Below are positions 6,471-15,424 of a stretch of DNA of 33,055 nucleotides, piece by piece. The DNA is from Clostridiales bacterium (GTDB lineage: Bacteria; Bacillota; Clostridia; Peptostreptococcales; Acidaminobacteraceae), in the NCBI GenBank assembly GCA_030446305.1, contig JASUSA010000040.1, positions 1 to 33,055 on the forward strand. The letters run 5' to 3'. A model generated the notes under the pieces. It ran no database searches. It saw only the letters and a program-made list of their open reading frames with translations, and was not told the origin of the DNA. Numbering within the stretch: the first letter of the stretch is position 1; every line of letters starts with the position of its first letter. Made by a program: the position numbers and the translations under genes.

Positions 6471-9449
6471 ATGGTCGAACAGCTGAAACGCATTTTAGCA
6501 GAAGAAAATCCCAAACAACCCTATACAGACGAAAATCTAGCGCAGCTTCTGACACTTCGCAGAGAGCGTGTCATCGAACTGCGTATGTCTCTTGGCATTC
6601 CCGATTCAAGGGAACGCTTAAAGGCGCAATTGATTGCAGCGTGCATTCCACTGCTCAAAGAAGACCCCGACCAATCTGTTCGCCACTTGACAACGCGCTT
6701 ACAGCAAGATGGTTATACCGTCTCCCGCTATTTAGTCAAAATCGTACGCGATGAAATAATTGACGGCAATCTCAGCACCTGTGCTGAAAGGGAAAAATTA
6801 ATCGTCAACAGCAAAGCGCCATTCTCTGCTACCAAACAGCAGCCAGACAAAAAACGAGACCATTCTACGACAGCGTCGCTTCAAGTGCCGGTAAAGCCAT
6901 TGTTCGAAGAAGGTTTTGACAGTATTATCGGCCGCGACAACGGGCTGCTGACGCAGGTTAATCAGGCAAAAGCAGCTATGGCATATCCGCCTAAAGGCCT
7001 CAGCACCCTTATTATCGGCCCATCCGGAACGGGAAAGACGTATCTTGCCGAAGCCATGTACCGCTTTGGCATTCAAAACAGTATTCTGAATCAAGATGCA
7101 CCTTTTATTGCCTTTAACTGCGCTGACTATGCCGATAATCCACAGCTCCTGATGAGTCAGCTGTTTGGTCATGTCAAAGGTGCCTTTAGCGGTGCCGGAG
7201 AAGATAAAAAAGGTCTGGTCGAAACGGCAGATGGCGGCATCTTGTTTCTGGATGAAGTCCACCGTCTACCCAATGAAGGTCAGGAACTGCTTTTTTATCT
7301 GCTCGACAAAGGTGAGTTCCGACGATTGGGCGATTCAGGTTCTGTTCGTCGGGTCGATGTTCGGGTTATCGCCGCCACGACGAAACCACCGGAATCATCA
7401 TTGCTTTTGACATTCAGACGCCGAATGCCAATGGTCATTACCATTCCGCCGCTTTCTGAACGCCCACTGAAAGAACGGTATACATTCCTGCGACATTTTT
7501 TCGATGAAGAAATGCGCAAACTGAATCAACGAATTGTTGTCAAAGCTGAGGCTGTTAGAATTCTTCTGACTTACCAGTGCCCCGGCAACGTCGGACAGAT
7601 GAAGGGCGATATTCAGGTCGCCTGCGCCGAAGGTTTTCTTGCACGCATGGTTCAGCAAAGTGATGAAGTCTCCATTACGCCTGCACTGCTGGAAAAGATG
7701 AAGCCTGATATGAATCAAATCGGCAGCGATGCCGGCAAACTAAGCCATTATAACCGAGACATCGTCTTTGATCCCGAAAATATCATAGACGGATCGAGTC
7801 ATGACGGTATTGATACCTTTATAAGTGAAGAACCGCCGACTATATATGAGATGATTCAAACAGCTCTCAATGAAGCGGTTCATTTAAGTGCCAATGATGA
7901 GGCGCGTATGGATGCCGTCAAGGCACAGATTGATGCACACCTGCGCGCACTGCAGTCACGGTATGTCGATATCCCAAATCCCTCAAAAGAAAATGTTTGG
8001 GATTCAATTGTCGATGCACAAACCATCGCCGCGGTGGATCATGCACTTACTTTTATCAAGCCACAGTTTCCAAGACTTGATGCCAATATTCGAAGTATTT
8101 TAGCCGTTCATCTTGATGCAGTCGTCAAATCACTTGCCGTGGGAAGCTATCTTCGCAACACAGAATTGGCGCAAACCGCAAAAAACTTTCCTTCAGAATA
8201 TGCCGCAGCTGTTCTGATGATCAAACAGATTTCCAACGAACTCAATCTTAGCATTCCGGGCGAAGAAGCCGCTATTGTCGCCATGTATTTAAAAGCCTAT
8301 ACATCTGGCAAAACTGGCGGGCGCATTCGCGTTATCGTCCTGACACATGGTCAAGTGGGCAAAGCAATGGCAGATGTCGCCAACCGCATGCTGGATGTCA
8401 ACAATGCCGTTGGCATTTCAATGGAACTGGACGAAAGCGTTGACAGTGCCTTTGAACGCGTCTGCAATGTCGTCGTCAGCATTGATGAGGGACAGGGGTG
8501 TATCCTGCTCGTCGATATGGGTTCGTTGGTTTCCTTTGGCCAGAAGATTACCGAGCGCACGGGCATCAAAGTCCGATGTGTTGCAAGAGCAGATACATTA
8601 ATGGTACTGGATGCACTCAGACGTGCCAATCTGGGGGAAGACTATTCCATTGACGCTCTGGCACAAGCACTGGAAGCCGGACGTTCATACGGCATCCACG
8701 TCCCGGAAGGCGATTTCACCGGCAAGCCGCCTGTGCTGATTACACTTTGTATTACAGGTGAAGGCAATGCTCGAAACATCAGAAATGTCTTGGAGACCTC
8801 TTTTCCGGGGATCAAAGGCAACATTGAAATGATCGAGCTTGGATTGTTTGATCGCAGTCAATTTTTAAACCGCATCAATACCATCCAAAAAACGCGTGAT
8901 ATTACAGCCATTGTTGGCACCATCAATCCCGATTTGCCTGGAATCCCCTTTTTCTCACTGGAATATGTGATGACAGGGCACGGCACGCTGGCACTCAGCA
9001 ACCTGCTGTCACAGCGAACACAGCTGAAAGTACGCCTTTCCGATCTCGTAAGACCAGAAATCACACTTTGTAATCCAACGGCGACATCAAAAAACGAGAT
9101 CATAGACTTGCTTACAAGCAAGTTGGCTGAATCCGGCTATGTGTCCGGTGGCTTTCTGCTCAGTGTCTACAAGCGGGAAAATCTAGGTGACACCTGTCTG
9201 GATGTCGGCATCGCTATTCCGCATGGTGATAATTCAGAAGTGATTAAGCCTGGCATTGCTGTGGCAAAACTTGAACATCCACTGTACTGGTCGGCAGGTT
9301 TAGTGGCAGATTGTGTCTTTTTATTTGCCATTGATGAACAATGTGCGGATTATATTGAAATATTTTATCAAAGAATTCGAGATAAAAAATGGGTTGAAGC
9401 CCTTAAAAATGCTAATTCAGAAATCGAGATACTGGGATTGATGCAGTAG
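6471..9449 (+). CDS. LevR-type sigma-54 activator with PRD and PTS domains
   Basis: 992 residues; AGGAG precedes the ATG and the gap to the lactonase gene is 8 nt. Domains in order: a DNA-binding N-terminus (1-50) reading TDENLAQLL...LGIPDSRER, an AAA+ sigma-54 module (Walker A GPSGTGKT 183-190, sigma-54 loop GAFSGA 237-242, Walker B ILFLDE 257-262), one PRD (about 500-615), an EIIA-mannose domain with H626 (LTHGQVG), a IIB-Gat-like segment with C760 (CITGEG) and a C-terminal EIIA-fructose/Ntr domain with H918 (IAIPHGD). LevR-family activators are controlled by PTS phosphorylation, so activity should follow flux through the neighbouring PTS. The -24/-12 promoter lies just after its stop. The second PRD usual in LevR is not evident; the end is a IIA domain instead. 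The loop has Ser in place of the Thr of GAFTGA. Confidence 0.93.
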   Translation: MVEQLKRILAEENPKQPYTDENLAQLLTLRRERVIELRMSLGIPDSRERLKAQLIAACIPLLKEDPDQSVRHLTTRLQQDGYTVSRYLVKIVRDEIIDGNLSTCAEREKLIVNSKAPFSATKQQPDKKRDHSTTASLQVPVKPLFEEGFDSIIGRDNGLLTQVNQAKAAMAYPPKGLSTLIIGPSGTGKTYLAEAMYRFGIQNSILNQDAPFIAFNCADYADNPQLLMSQLFGHVKGAFSGAGEDKKGLVETADGGILFLDEVHRLPNEGQELLFYLLDKGEFRRLGDSGSVRRVDVRVIAATTKPPESSLLLTFRRRMPMVITIPPLSERPLKERYTFLRHFFDEEMRKLNQRIVVKAEAVRILLTYQCPGNVGQMKGDIQVACAEGFLARMVQQSDEVSITPALLEKMKPDMNQIGSDAGKLSHYNRDIVFDPENIIDGSSHDGIDTFISEEPPTIYEMIQTALNEAVHLSANDEARMDAVKAQIDAHLRALQSRYVDIPNPSKENVWDSIVDAQTIAAVDHALTFIKPQFPRLDANIRSILAVHLDAVVKSLAVGSYLRNTELAQTAKNFPSEYAAAVLMIKQISNELNLSIPGEEAAIVAMYLKAYTSGKTGGRIRVIVLTHGQVGKAMADVANRMLDVNNAVGISMELDESVDSAFERVCNVVVSIDEGQGCILLVDMGSLVSFGQKITERTGIKVRCVARADTLMVLDALRRANLGEDYSIDALAQALEAGRSYGIHVPEGDFTGKPPVLITLCITGEGNARNIRNVLETSFPGIKGNIEMIELGLFDRSQFLNRINTIQKTRDITAIVGTINPDLPGIPFFSLEYVMTGHGTLALSNLLSQRTQLKVRLSDLVRPEITLCNPTATSKNEIIDLLTSKLAESGYVSGGFLLSVYKRENLGDTCLDVGIAIPHGDNSEVIKPGIAVAKLEHPLYWSAGLVADCVFLFAIDEQCADYIEIFYQRIRDKKWVEALKNANSEIEILGLMQ

Positions 9450-9471
9450 CGGACAAAATTAGCCATCTGGT

Positions 9472-9488
9472 TTGGCACAGCTTTTGCG
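9472..9488 (+). promoter_or_regulatory. sigma-54 (-24/-12) promoter of the PTS operon
   Basis: TTGGCAC-AGCTT-TTGC matches the consensus TTGGCAC-N5-TTGC. The GG (9474-9475) and GC (9486-9487) doublets are spaced exactly as required. The predicted start is G at about 9499. Its regulator is encoded immediately upstream. Confidence 0.92.
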
Positions 9489-9492
9489 TTAT

Positions 9493-9524
9493 AGACAAGT
9501 GTAGCATGTTACACTTGTCTTTTT
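9493..9524 (+). terminator. terminator of the regulator gene, overlapping the sigma-54 start site
   Basis: Perfect 11-bp stem AGACAAGTGTA (9493-9503) / TACACTTGTCT (9510-9520) with loop GCATGT, followed by T4. The predicted sigma-54 start (9499) falls inside the 5' arm, so sigma-54 transcripts would lack half of that arm. Confidence 0.85.
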
Positions 9525-9612
9525 ATGTTTTAAATTGTTTTGTCATTGAAATTTGTATATGGTTATTAATTTTAGAACACTATTTTCAGCGAAATCAATG
9601 AGGAGGATACCT

Positions 9613-10239
9613 ATGCGCGTTGCGATGACATCATTCCCTAAGGTAACAGCAATCTTGCGGGGATATGATCTTGAAAAAACGGATTTTTTACTTGAACTGC
9701 TTGCAGAGAGTCCGTTCAAATCCGTTGAAATTGCACTGAATACGCCAAATGCAAAATCAATACTGTCGGCTATCATCCCTAAGTATTCAGAAAAACTGGC
9801 GATTGGCGCCGGTACTGTTTTGACGATGCGGGACTTAGAAGAAGTCGTTTCACTCGGGGTTGACTTTGTACTCTCGCCGGTGATGTTCAGCAAAGAAATG
9901 TGCGATTACTGCAAGGCAAACGGCGTCATCAGCATTCCGGGCGCTTATTCTCCCACAGAAATTTCGTCTTGTTTCAATCTGGGCGCCGACATTGTCAAAG
10001 TTTTCCCTGCGGAAAATGTGGGCATTCGCTATTTTAAGAATATACAGTCCCCACTTGGCAAACTGCCGCTCATGGCCGTCGGCGGCGTAACACCAGAAAA
10101 TGCAAATGACTATTTAAATGAAGGTGCCACTTTTTTGGGCATTGGATCCGCTATGTTCAATAAAGAGGATGTCACTGCTGAAAACGTGACAGCGCTGAGA
10201 CAACAACTGGCGGCATTTGCTGAAAAGATCGGCCTTTGA
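9613..10239 (+). CDS. dgoA: 2-dehydro-3-deoxy-6-phosphogalactonate aldolase (DgoA/Eda type)
   Basis: 208 residues from the ATG after GAGGAGG; the longer in-frame start upstream lacks a ribosome site. TIM-barrel aldolase: SVEIALNTPNA near 33-43, IGAGTVL, Schiff-base lysine K129 in DIVKVFPAE, and AVGGVTPEN. The AVGGVTPEN and EIALNTP signatures follow E. coli DgoA (KDPGal aldolase) more than Eda, whose equivalent reads FCPTGGI. It would split KDPGal (or KDPG) into pyruvate and glyceraldehyde-3-phosphate. It is the first gene behind the sigma-54 promoter, and IIA starts 17 nt after its stop. Confidence 0.88.
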   Translation: MRVAMTSFPKVTAILRGYDLEKTDFLLELLAESPFKSVEIALNTPNAKSILSAIIPKYSEKLAIGAGTVLTMRDLEEVVSLGVDFVLSPVMFSKEMCDYCKANGVISIPGAYSPTEISSCFNLGADIVKVFPAENVGIRYFKNIQSPLGKLPLMAVGGVTPENANDYLNEGATFLGIGSAMFNKEDVTAENVTALRQQLAAFAEKIGL

Positions 10240-10256
10240 AAGGAGTTATCGCAAAA

Positions 10257-10724
10257 ATGCAACTTGGAGATTTAATTACAGAAAACTTAATTTTGACAGA
10301 AGTCAATTGCGTTACAAAAGAGGAGGCGCTTAAACTGCTCTTCGATAAGCTCTTTGATCGCGGTTATGTCAAAGATTCATTCTATCAGGCGATTCTCGAA
10401 AGGGAAGCAAATTATCCAACGGGTCTCTTGCTTCCAAAATTCAATGTGGCCATTCCGCATGTGTCGCCGGAGTATGTCAATCAGTCTGCGCTCGCAATTG
10501 CCGTTTTAAAAGAACCCGTGGCATTTCACCGCATGGACGATTCTGATGAGACCGTCGATGTGCACGTTATTTTCAACATTGCGCTCGCCGATGGCGGCAA
10601 GCAGGTTGAAGTGCTTCAGGCGATTATGGGGCTGATCACTAATGAAACACTAATGGCAAAAGTTGTTGAAGCAGATTCAGCAGCAGCAGTGCAAGAGATT
10701 TTAAGTGTTGGAGGCGAAGTATGA
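10257..10724 (+). CDS. PTS IIA component, galactitol/fructose type
   Basis: 155 residues from the ATG at 10257. AAAGGAG at 10239-10245 serves it; a TTG start at 10236 would overlap that site. The EIIA-2 fold places the phosphorylated histidine in FNVAIPHVSPEYV. It receives phosphate from HPr and passes it to IIB. Its stop overlaps the IIB start by 4 bases (ATGA), so the two are translationally coupled. Substrate specificity lies in IIC. Confidence 0.93.
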   Translation: MQLGDLITENLILTEVNCVTKEEALKLLFDKLFDRGYVKDSFYQAILEREANYPTGLLLPKFNVAIPHVSPEYVNQSALAIAVLKEPVAFHRMDDSDETVDVHVIFNIALADGGKQVEVLQAIMGLITNETLMAKVVEADSAAAVQEILSVGGEV

Positions 10725-11008
10725 AAAAAATAATGGTTTGCTGCGGTTCATCGATGGTAACATCGACACTGACAATTAAAAAATTAACAGAAGCAATGAA
10801 AAAAGCGGATATTCCAGTGGAATTCATTCAGTGTAAATTCTCTGAAGTTCCCGGCAAAATTAAGGTAAACAGACCGGATGTCATTGTGCCAACCGGTGCC
10901 CTTGATCCCAAAGTTGCAGATGGCATTCCCGTTATTCGCGGAACGAGTTTTGTAACTGGAATCAATGAGAAAGCAACCATTGCAGAAATTATTGAAGTAT
11001 TACGTTAG
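10721..11008 (+). CDS. PTS IIB component, galactitol type
   Basis: 95 residues, the usual size of a free-standing GatB. The N-terminal P-loop IMVCCGSSMVTST carries the phosphocysteine; by alignment the second cysteine of CC is the likely acceptor. It transfers phosphate from IIA to the sugar bound to IIC. It overlaps the IIA stop by 4 bases and lies 68 nt before IIC. Confidence 0.92.
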   Translation: MKKIMVCCGSSMVTSTLTIKKLTEAMKKADIPVEFIQCKFSEVPGKIKVNRPDVIVPTGALDPKVADGIPVIRGTSFVTGINEKATIAEIIEVLR

Positions 11009-11076
11009 TATTTGCATATTGATTTTATGATTTTATTGATGTATTTTATCGTGAATTATTTGAGGAGGGGTCTTTA

Positions 11077-12351
11077 ATGAATGGTGTTATTAATGCACTG
11101 AATTGGATAGCCGGTCTTGGACCAATGGTTATGATGCCGATTATCATGTTTGTTATCGGACTAATTTTAAGGCAGAAGATCGGTCCGCTTTTGAGATCCT
11201 GTATGCTGACGGGGGTTGGCTTTGCAGGGGTTAATTTGACCATCAACTTCTTTATTTCAAAAGTAAGTCCATCTGTTGTCGCCATGGTTGGCAACTGGAA
11301 TCTACAAACGGATATCATGGATGTGGGCTGGCCGGCACGTGCGGCGGCAACATGGGCATTCCCAATGGCAGCAGTCGTCGTCTTCATCGTTCTTGGTATC
11401 AACGTCGTCATGCTCGCCCTTAAATGGACCAATTGCGTCATGGTTGACTTTTGGAGTTACAACCACTTTATCTTTGGTGCAGCGCTGAGCTGGTATGCCA
11501 GCGGCAGTGTTGTCGTCGCATTAATTACAGGTGGCTTGCTCGCAGTCATAACCTTTAAGCTCGCCGACTGGACACAGCCGCTCTGTGAGGAGGCGTTCGG
11601 CATTCCAGGCGTTTCATTCCCAACGAGCAACAGTGTTGGCTGGGCGCCGCTCGCATGGCTGCTTAATAAAGTTTACGACCGCATTCCTGGACTCAACAAA
11701 ATTAAAGCAGATCCAGAATCGATTCAAAAGCGTTTCGGCGTACTCGGTGAACCGATGGTCGTCGGTTCAATCATGGGTCTCTGTATTGGTATCCTCGGCG
11801 GCAACAGTGTTGGTGATACACTCGTCGTCGGTATGAGTACGGCAACCGCTATGGTACTCACACCTAAAATGATGCAAATCCTCATGGAAGGTCTCGTTCC
11901 TTTCGCAGACGGCATCAAAGAACTGCTCAATACAAAATTTGAAGGCAACCGTTTCCATATCGGGATTGATGCAGCACTGACCATTGCCAATCCTTCAGCA
12001 ATCGCCGTTGGGATATTAATGGTGCCAACGACAATCGTTCTCGCAGCAGTGCTGCCAGGCAACCGCTTACTACCGCTTTCTGATATCGCCTATATGGCAA
12101 TGTGGCTTGCAGCTTGGCCTGTGGCATTCGGCAAAGGCAACGTTGTTCGCGGCTTCATCTCATGTGTCATTTTTACAAGCATCATGCTCTTGATTTCAAC
12201 CGGCATGGCAGAAATTCATACACAACTTGCCATCTCTGGCGGCTTCCAGCTTACAGAAGGTATGAAGCTGATTTCAACTGAAGATGCCGGCACACACATC
12301 ATTGAATATATCTTCAGTATCATCAGCGGTTTTATTGGCAACTTGATTTAA
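11077..12351 (+). CDS. PTS IIC permease, GatC family
   Basis: 424 residues; GAGGAGGGG precedes the ATG. It is a polytopic membrane protein with a hydrophobic profile throughout. FHIGIDAALTIANP and the PTTIVLAAVLPGNRLLPL loop are GatC-family features. In the cell membrane it would import and phosphorylate the substrate with IIA and IIB. GatC proteins move hexitols and pentitols, but the neighbouring dehydratase and aldolase point to a sugar acid such as D-galactonate or its lactone. That assignment is inference. Confidence 0.92.
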   Translation: MNGVINALNWIAGLGPMVMMPIIMFVIGLILRQKIGPLLRSCMLTGVGFAGVNLTINFFISKVSPSVVAMVGNWNLQTDIMDVGWPARAAATWAFPMAAVVVFIVLGINVVMLALKWTNCVMVDFWSYNHFIFGAALSWYASGSVVVALITGGLLAVITFKLADWTQPLCEEAFGIPGVSFPTSNSVGWAPLAWLLNKVYDRIPGLNKIKADPESIQKRFGVLGEPMVVGSIMGLCIGILGGNSVGDTLVVGMSTATAMVLTPKMMQILMEGLVPFADGIKELLNTKFEGNRFHIGIDAALTIANPSAIAVGILMVPTTIVLAAVLPGNRLLPLSDIAYMAMWLAAWPVAFGKGNVVRGFISCVIFTSIMLLISTGMAEIHTQLAISGGFQLTEGMKLISTEDAGTHIIEYIFSIISGFIGNLI

Positions 12352-12368
12352 AAAAGATAGTCGCTTAA

Positions 12369-12402
12369 ACGGTTTCCGGTATATTTGCCGGAAACCGTCT
12401 TT
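12369..12402 (+). terminator. strong hairpin between IIC and dehydratase genes
   Basis: Perfect 11-bp stem ACGGTTTCCGG (12369-12379) / CCGGAAACCGT (12388-12398), but only CTTTAAAAAA follows, so the U-tract is poor. It is more likely a partial terminator or an mRNA-stabilising hairpin than a full stop. The 12403-12581 stretch to dgoD holds no obvious promoter. Confidence 0.5.
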
Positions 12403-12581
12403 AAAAAAGGATTACCTTTCAATCACATCTAAAATAGAAACACAGCGTTTATTCATAAAGGGTATTAACTATAAAGATTGCGGTTCAAACGGCATTTCGC
12501 AACAGGCTAAAGAATCGCTTTAATCAGCACAATCGACAGCATGACAGGATATTATCATTAATCGCAAATTGGAGGACAGGT

Positions 12582-13727
12582 ATGAAAATTTCAAACGTGA
12601 CCGTCTACGAAGTAAAACCTCGATGGATTTTCGTAAAAATCACGACAGATGAAGGCATTGAAGGCTGGGGTGAAATGATTTCGGGGACTAAAACGCGCGC
12701 CGTTGTAGAAGGTGCACGGGAAATGGGGCAGTATTTAATCGGAAGAGATCCGTTTGAAATTGAACGCCTTTGGCAGGAAATGCACAAGACATTTTTCAGA
12801 GGTGGCCCTATTAACAGCACCATTGTTTCCGGCCTTGAAATGGCGCTCTGGGATATCAAAGGTAAATTTTTTAATGCACCTGTGTACGAACTGTTAGGGG
12901 GCAAAGCACGTGATCGCATCAAAATCTATTCATGGATTGGCGGCGATCGCCCTGATGACGTTGCGCGTGAAGCACTTGATCGGAAAAACAGAGGCTTTAC
13001 CGCCATCAAAATGAACGGCACAGAAGAACTTCACTATGTCGATTCTTTCAGCAAGATTGATGAGGTCGTCAAACGTGTCGCCTCTATCAGAGAAGCCTGC
13101 GGCTACGATTTTGGAATTGGCGTCGACTTTCACGGCCGCGTTCATAAACCTATGGCAAAAGTGCTCGCCCGCGAACTCGAACCTTTTAAACTCATGTTTA
13201 TGGAAGAAGTGGTCTTGCCTGAAAATGAAGAAGCATTTAAAGAAGTTTCAAAGCATGTGTCTACACCGCTTGCAACCGGTGAGCGGCTCACAAGCCGCTG
13301 GGAGTTCAAACGTATTTTCAAAGAAGGGATCATCGATATCATTCAGCCGGACGTTGCACTGGTTGGCGGCATTCTGGAAATGAAAAAAATTATCGCCATG
13401 GCCGAAGCCTTTGATATGGGCGCAGCACCGCATGCACCTTATGGCCCTATTGCATTGGCAGCAACGCTTCAAGTAGACGTCTGCTCACCAAATGTGTTTA
13501 TTCAGGAGCAGAGCTTAGGCATTCACTATAACAAGGGATTCGACCTCTTGGATTTTGTGAAGAACAAAGATATCTTCGAATATGAAGACGGCTACGTCAA
13601 GATCCCTGAAAAACCGGGACTCGGTCTTGAGATAGACGAAGATGTCGTCAAAGCCGTATCGGCTGAAGGACTCGTATGGACCAATCCGAAATGGCGCAAT
13701 TACGATGGCACCATGGCTGAATGGTAA
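12582..13727 (+). CDS. dgoD: D-galactonate dehydratase-like enolase-superfamily enzyme
   Basis: 381 residues, against 382 in E. coli DgoD, and collinear with it from KISNVTVYEVKPRW to the C-terminal MAEW. All expected site residues are present at offset minus one: D182 and H184 (VDFHGR), E208 (FMEEV), E234 (ATGERL) and H284 (APHAPYGPIALA). LLDFVKNK and SLGIHYNKG are also shared. The family dehydrates D-galactonate to 2-keto-3-deoxygalactonate. If the PTS delivers galactonate-6-phosphate, this copy would have to act on the phosphorylated acid. GGAGGACAGG precedes the ATG. It is probably the last gene of the sigma-54 operon, after the hairpin. Confidence 0.9.
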   Translation: MKISNVTVYEVKPRWIFVKITTDEGIEGWGEMISGTKTRAVVEGAREMGQYLIGRDPFEIERLWQEMHKTFFRGGPINSTIVSGLEMALWDIKGKFFNAPVYELLGGKARDRIKIYSWIGGDRPDDVAREALDRKNRGFTAIKMNGTEELHYVDSFSKIDEVVKRVASIREACGYDFGIGVDFHGRVHKPMAKVLARELEPFKLMFMEEVVLPENEEAFKEVSKHVSTPLATGERLTSRWEFKRIFKEGIIDIIQPDVALVGGILEMKKIIAMAEAFDMGAAPHAPYGPIALAATLQVDVCSPNVFIQEQSLGIHYNKGFDLLDFVKNKDIFEYEDGYVKIPEKPGLGLEIDEDVVKAVSAEGLVWTNPKWRNYDGTMAEW

Positions 13728-13801
13728 GACGCATTTATCTGTCAAAGCATTGCTGTTAGCTTTGCTCTACTGCGACACTTTAAAACAGTCAAAAATAAGC
13801 A

Positions 13802-13845
13802 CCCCCTGTATGTCATTTCGTTTTGATGCATACAGGGGGCTTTTT
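13802..13845 (+). terminator. terminator of the catabolic operon
   Basis: Perfect stem CCCCCTGTATG (13802-13812) / CATACAGGGGG (13829-13839) followed by GCTTTTT. It is the strongest stop downstream of dgoD and lies between two convergent genes. Confidence 0.9.
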
Positions 13846-13880
13846 CTACTTTTTTCTACCTTTTTTTACTGTTTTCTACT
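13841..13880. repeat. 10-bp tandem repeat, 4 copies
   Basis: TTTTTCTACT, TTTTTCTACC, TTTTTTTACT and GTTTTCTACT follow one another exactly, starting in the U-tract of the dgoD terminator. Confidence 0.8.
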
Positions 13881-13939
13881 GCTTCTTGTGTGGTTTTATC
13901 GTTCAATATCTAATAGAATTTTTATTTCCTCTATTCACC

Positions 13940-15388
13940 TTAATAAGCTTTCGCCATGTACACCATTTCTTTTGCAGGTTTGCCGCAGAATGGACACGTG
14001 TCACCGAGGTTTTCCTGTTCAAACGGAATACATCTGATGGTTACACCTGTATCCGCCTTGACTTTGGCTTCACATGCTTCATCACCGCACCACATCGTTT
14101 TGGCAAAACCCGGCGCCTCAGTCATCTTTTGCTTAAATTCCTCGTAAGTTTCAAATGTAAACGTCTTCTCATCTCTGCTCACACGTGCGCGTTCGAGCAT
14201 GTCGCCGTGAACTTGGTCTAAAAGTGCCTGCATCTGTGCGGCAAAACCTTCAAGTGCATAGCTTTCTTTGACATGGTTATCGCGCCTTGCTACCATGGCA
14301 ACACCATTTTCAATATCTCTAGGGCCAATTTCCACGCGGAGCGGTACACCTTTCATTTCGTATTCATTGAATTTCCATCCCGGCGAATTGCTGGTGCTGT
14401 CATCGAGTTTGACGCGGATGCCTGCGGCTATCAATTCATTTCTTAGTGCTTCTGCACGTTCAAGCACCCCTGGTTTTTTCTGAGCAATCGGTACGATCAC
14501 CACTTGTATTGGCGCCAGTCTAGGCGGCAGTACCAAGCCTCGGTTATCACCGTGTACCATAATGACGCCGCCAATAAGGCGCGTACTCGCACCCCATGAC
14601 GTATGATAAGGATTTTCAAGGTCGCCGTTTCTGCCTTGGAACGTAATATCAAAAGCCTTGGTAAAATGCTGTGCCAAATTATGTGATGTACCTGACTGAA
14701 GTGCTTTGCCATCGTGCATCAGTGCTTCAATGGTATAAGTCGCTTCTGCACCTGCAAATTTCTCACGATCTGATTTTCGGCCGACAACCATTGGAATCGC
14801 CAAAAGATCTTCTGCCATTTCGCGATAGATATCCAGCATCTGCAGTGTCTCTGTTTGTGCTTCTTCTGCCGTTTCATGCAGTGTATGGCCTTCCTGCCAC
14901 AGGAATTCCGATGTTCTGAGGAAAGGCCGTGTTGCTTTCTCCCATCTGACAACAGAACACCATTGATTGTAGAGATACGGCAGTTCCCGATAGGAAGTCA
15001 GCCATTTTGAATACATGGAACAGATAATCGTCTCAGAAGTCGGCCTGACGCAAAGGCGTTCGCCAAGCGGTTCACTGCCCCCGTGCGTTACCCATGCAAC
15101 TTCAGGTGCAAAGCCCTCAACATGCTCTTTTTCCTTGTTCAGCAAACTTTCTGGAATCAGTAATGGGAAATAGCAGTTTTCATGTCCCGTTTCTTTAAAA
15201 CGTCGGTCCAGAAACTGTTGAATATTTTCCCACAGAGCATAGCCGTAGGGTTTGATGACCATAAAGCCCTTGACGGGAGAATAATCTACGAGATCTGTTT
15301 TTCGAATGACATCTGTATACCACTGGGCAAAATCTTCTTCCATTGGCGTGATGTCTTTGACAAATTCTTTTGAATCTTTTGTAGCCAT
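13940..15388 (-). CDS. proS: prolyl-tRNA synthetase, archaeal/eukaryal type (ProS type 3)
   Basis: 482 residues, the size of the short ProRS without the bacterial editing insertion. The class II core shows [16 protein letters not shown], motif 2 with [22 protein letters not shown], and motif 3 near [11 protein letters not shown]. The C-terminal domain has the cysteines CGDEAC ... CPFCGK, which could bind zinc as in this ProRS type. It charges tRNA-Pro in the cytosol. GAGGAGG precedes the ATG. A T-box leader and a sigma-A promoter upstream place it under control of uncharged tRNA-Pro. Confidence 0.96.
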   Translation of the reverse strand: MATKDSKEFVKDITPMEEDFAQWYTDVIRKTDLVDYSPVKGFMVIKPYGYALWENIQQFLDRRFKETGHENCYFPLLIPESLLNKEKEHVEGFAPEVAWVTHGGSEPLGERLCVRPTSETIICSMYSKWLTSYRELPYLYNQWCSVVRWEKATRPFLRTSEFLWQEGHTLHETAEEAQTETLQMLDIYREMAEDLLAIPMVVGRKSDREKFAGAEATYTIEALMHDGKALQSGTSHNLAQHFTKAFDITFQGRNGDLENPYHTSWGASTRLIGGVIMVHGDNRGLVLPPRLAPIQVVIVPIAQKKPGVLERAEALRNELIAAGIRVKLDDSTSNSPGWKFNEYEMKGVPLRVEIGPRDIENGVAMVARRDNHVKESYALEGFAAQMQALLDQVHGDMLERARVSRDEKTFTFETYEEFKQKMTEAPGFAKTMWCGDEACEAKVKADTGVTIRCIPFEQENLGDTCPFCGKPAKEMVYMAKAY

Positions 15389-15424
15389 GTTGCCTCCTCA
15401 TTTTTCACATACACTTTTTCTAAA

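Noticed and set aside
12403..12581. Independent sigma-54 promoter for dgoD
   Set aside because: GGCATTTCGC lacks the proper -24/-12 doublets and spacing.
13823..14221. Plus-strand 132-codon frame near the proS 3' end
   Set aside because: It is the complement of the well-supported proS gene.
14671..14700. TTGGCACAGC on the minus strand in proS
   Set aside because: The -12 position reads TA, not GC, and it is inside the gene.
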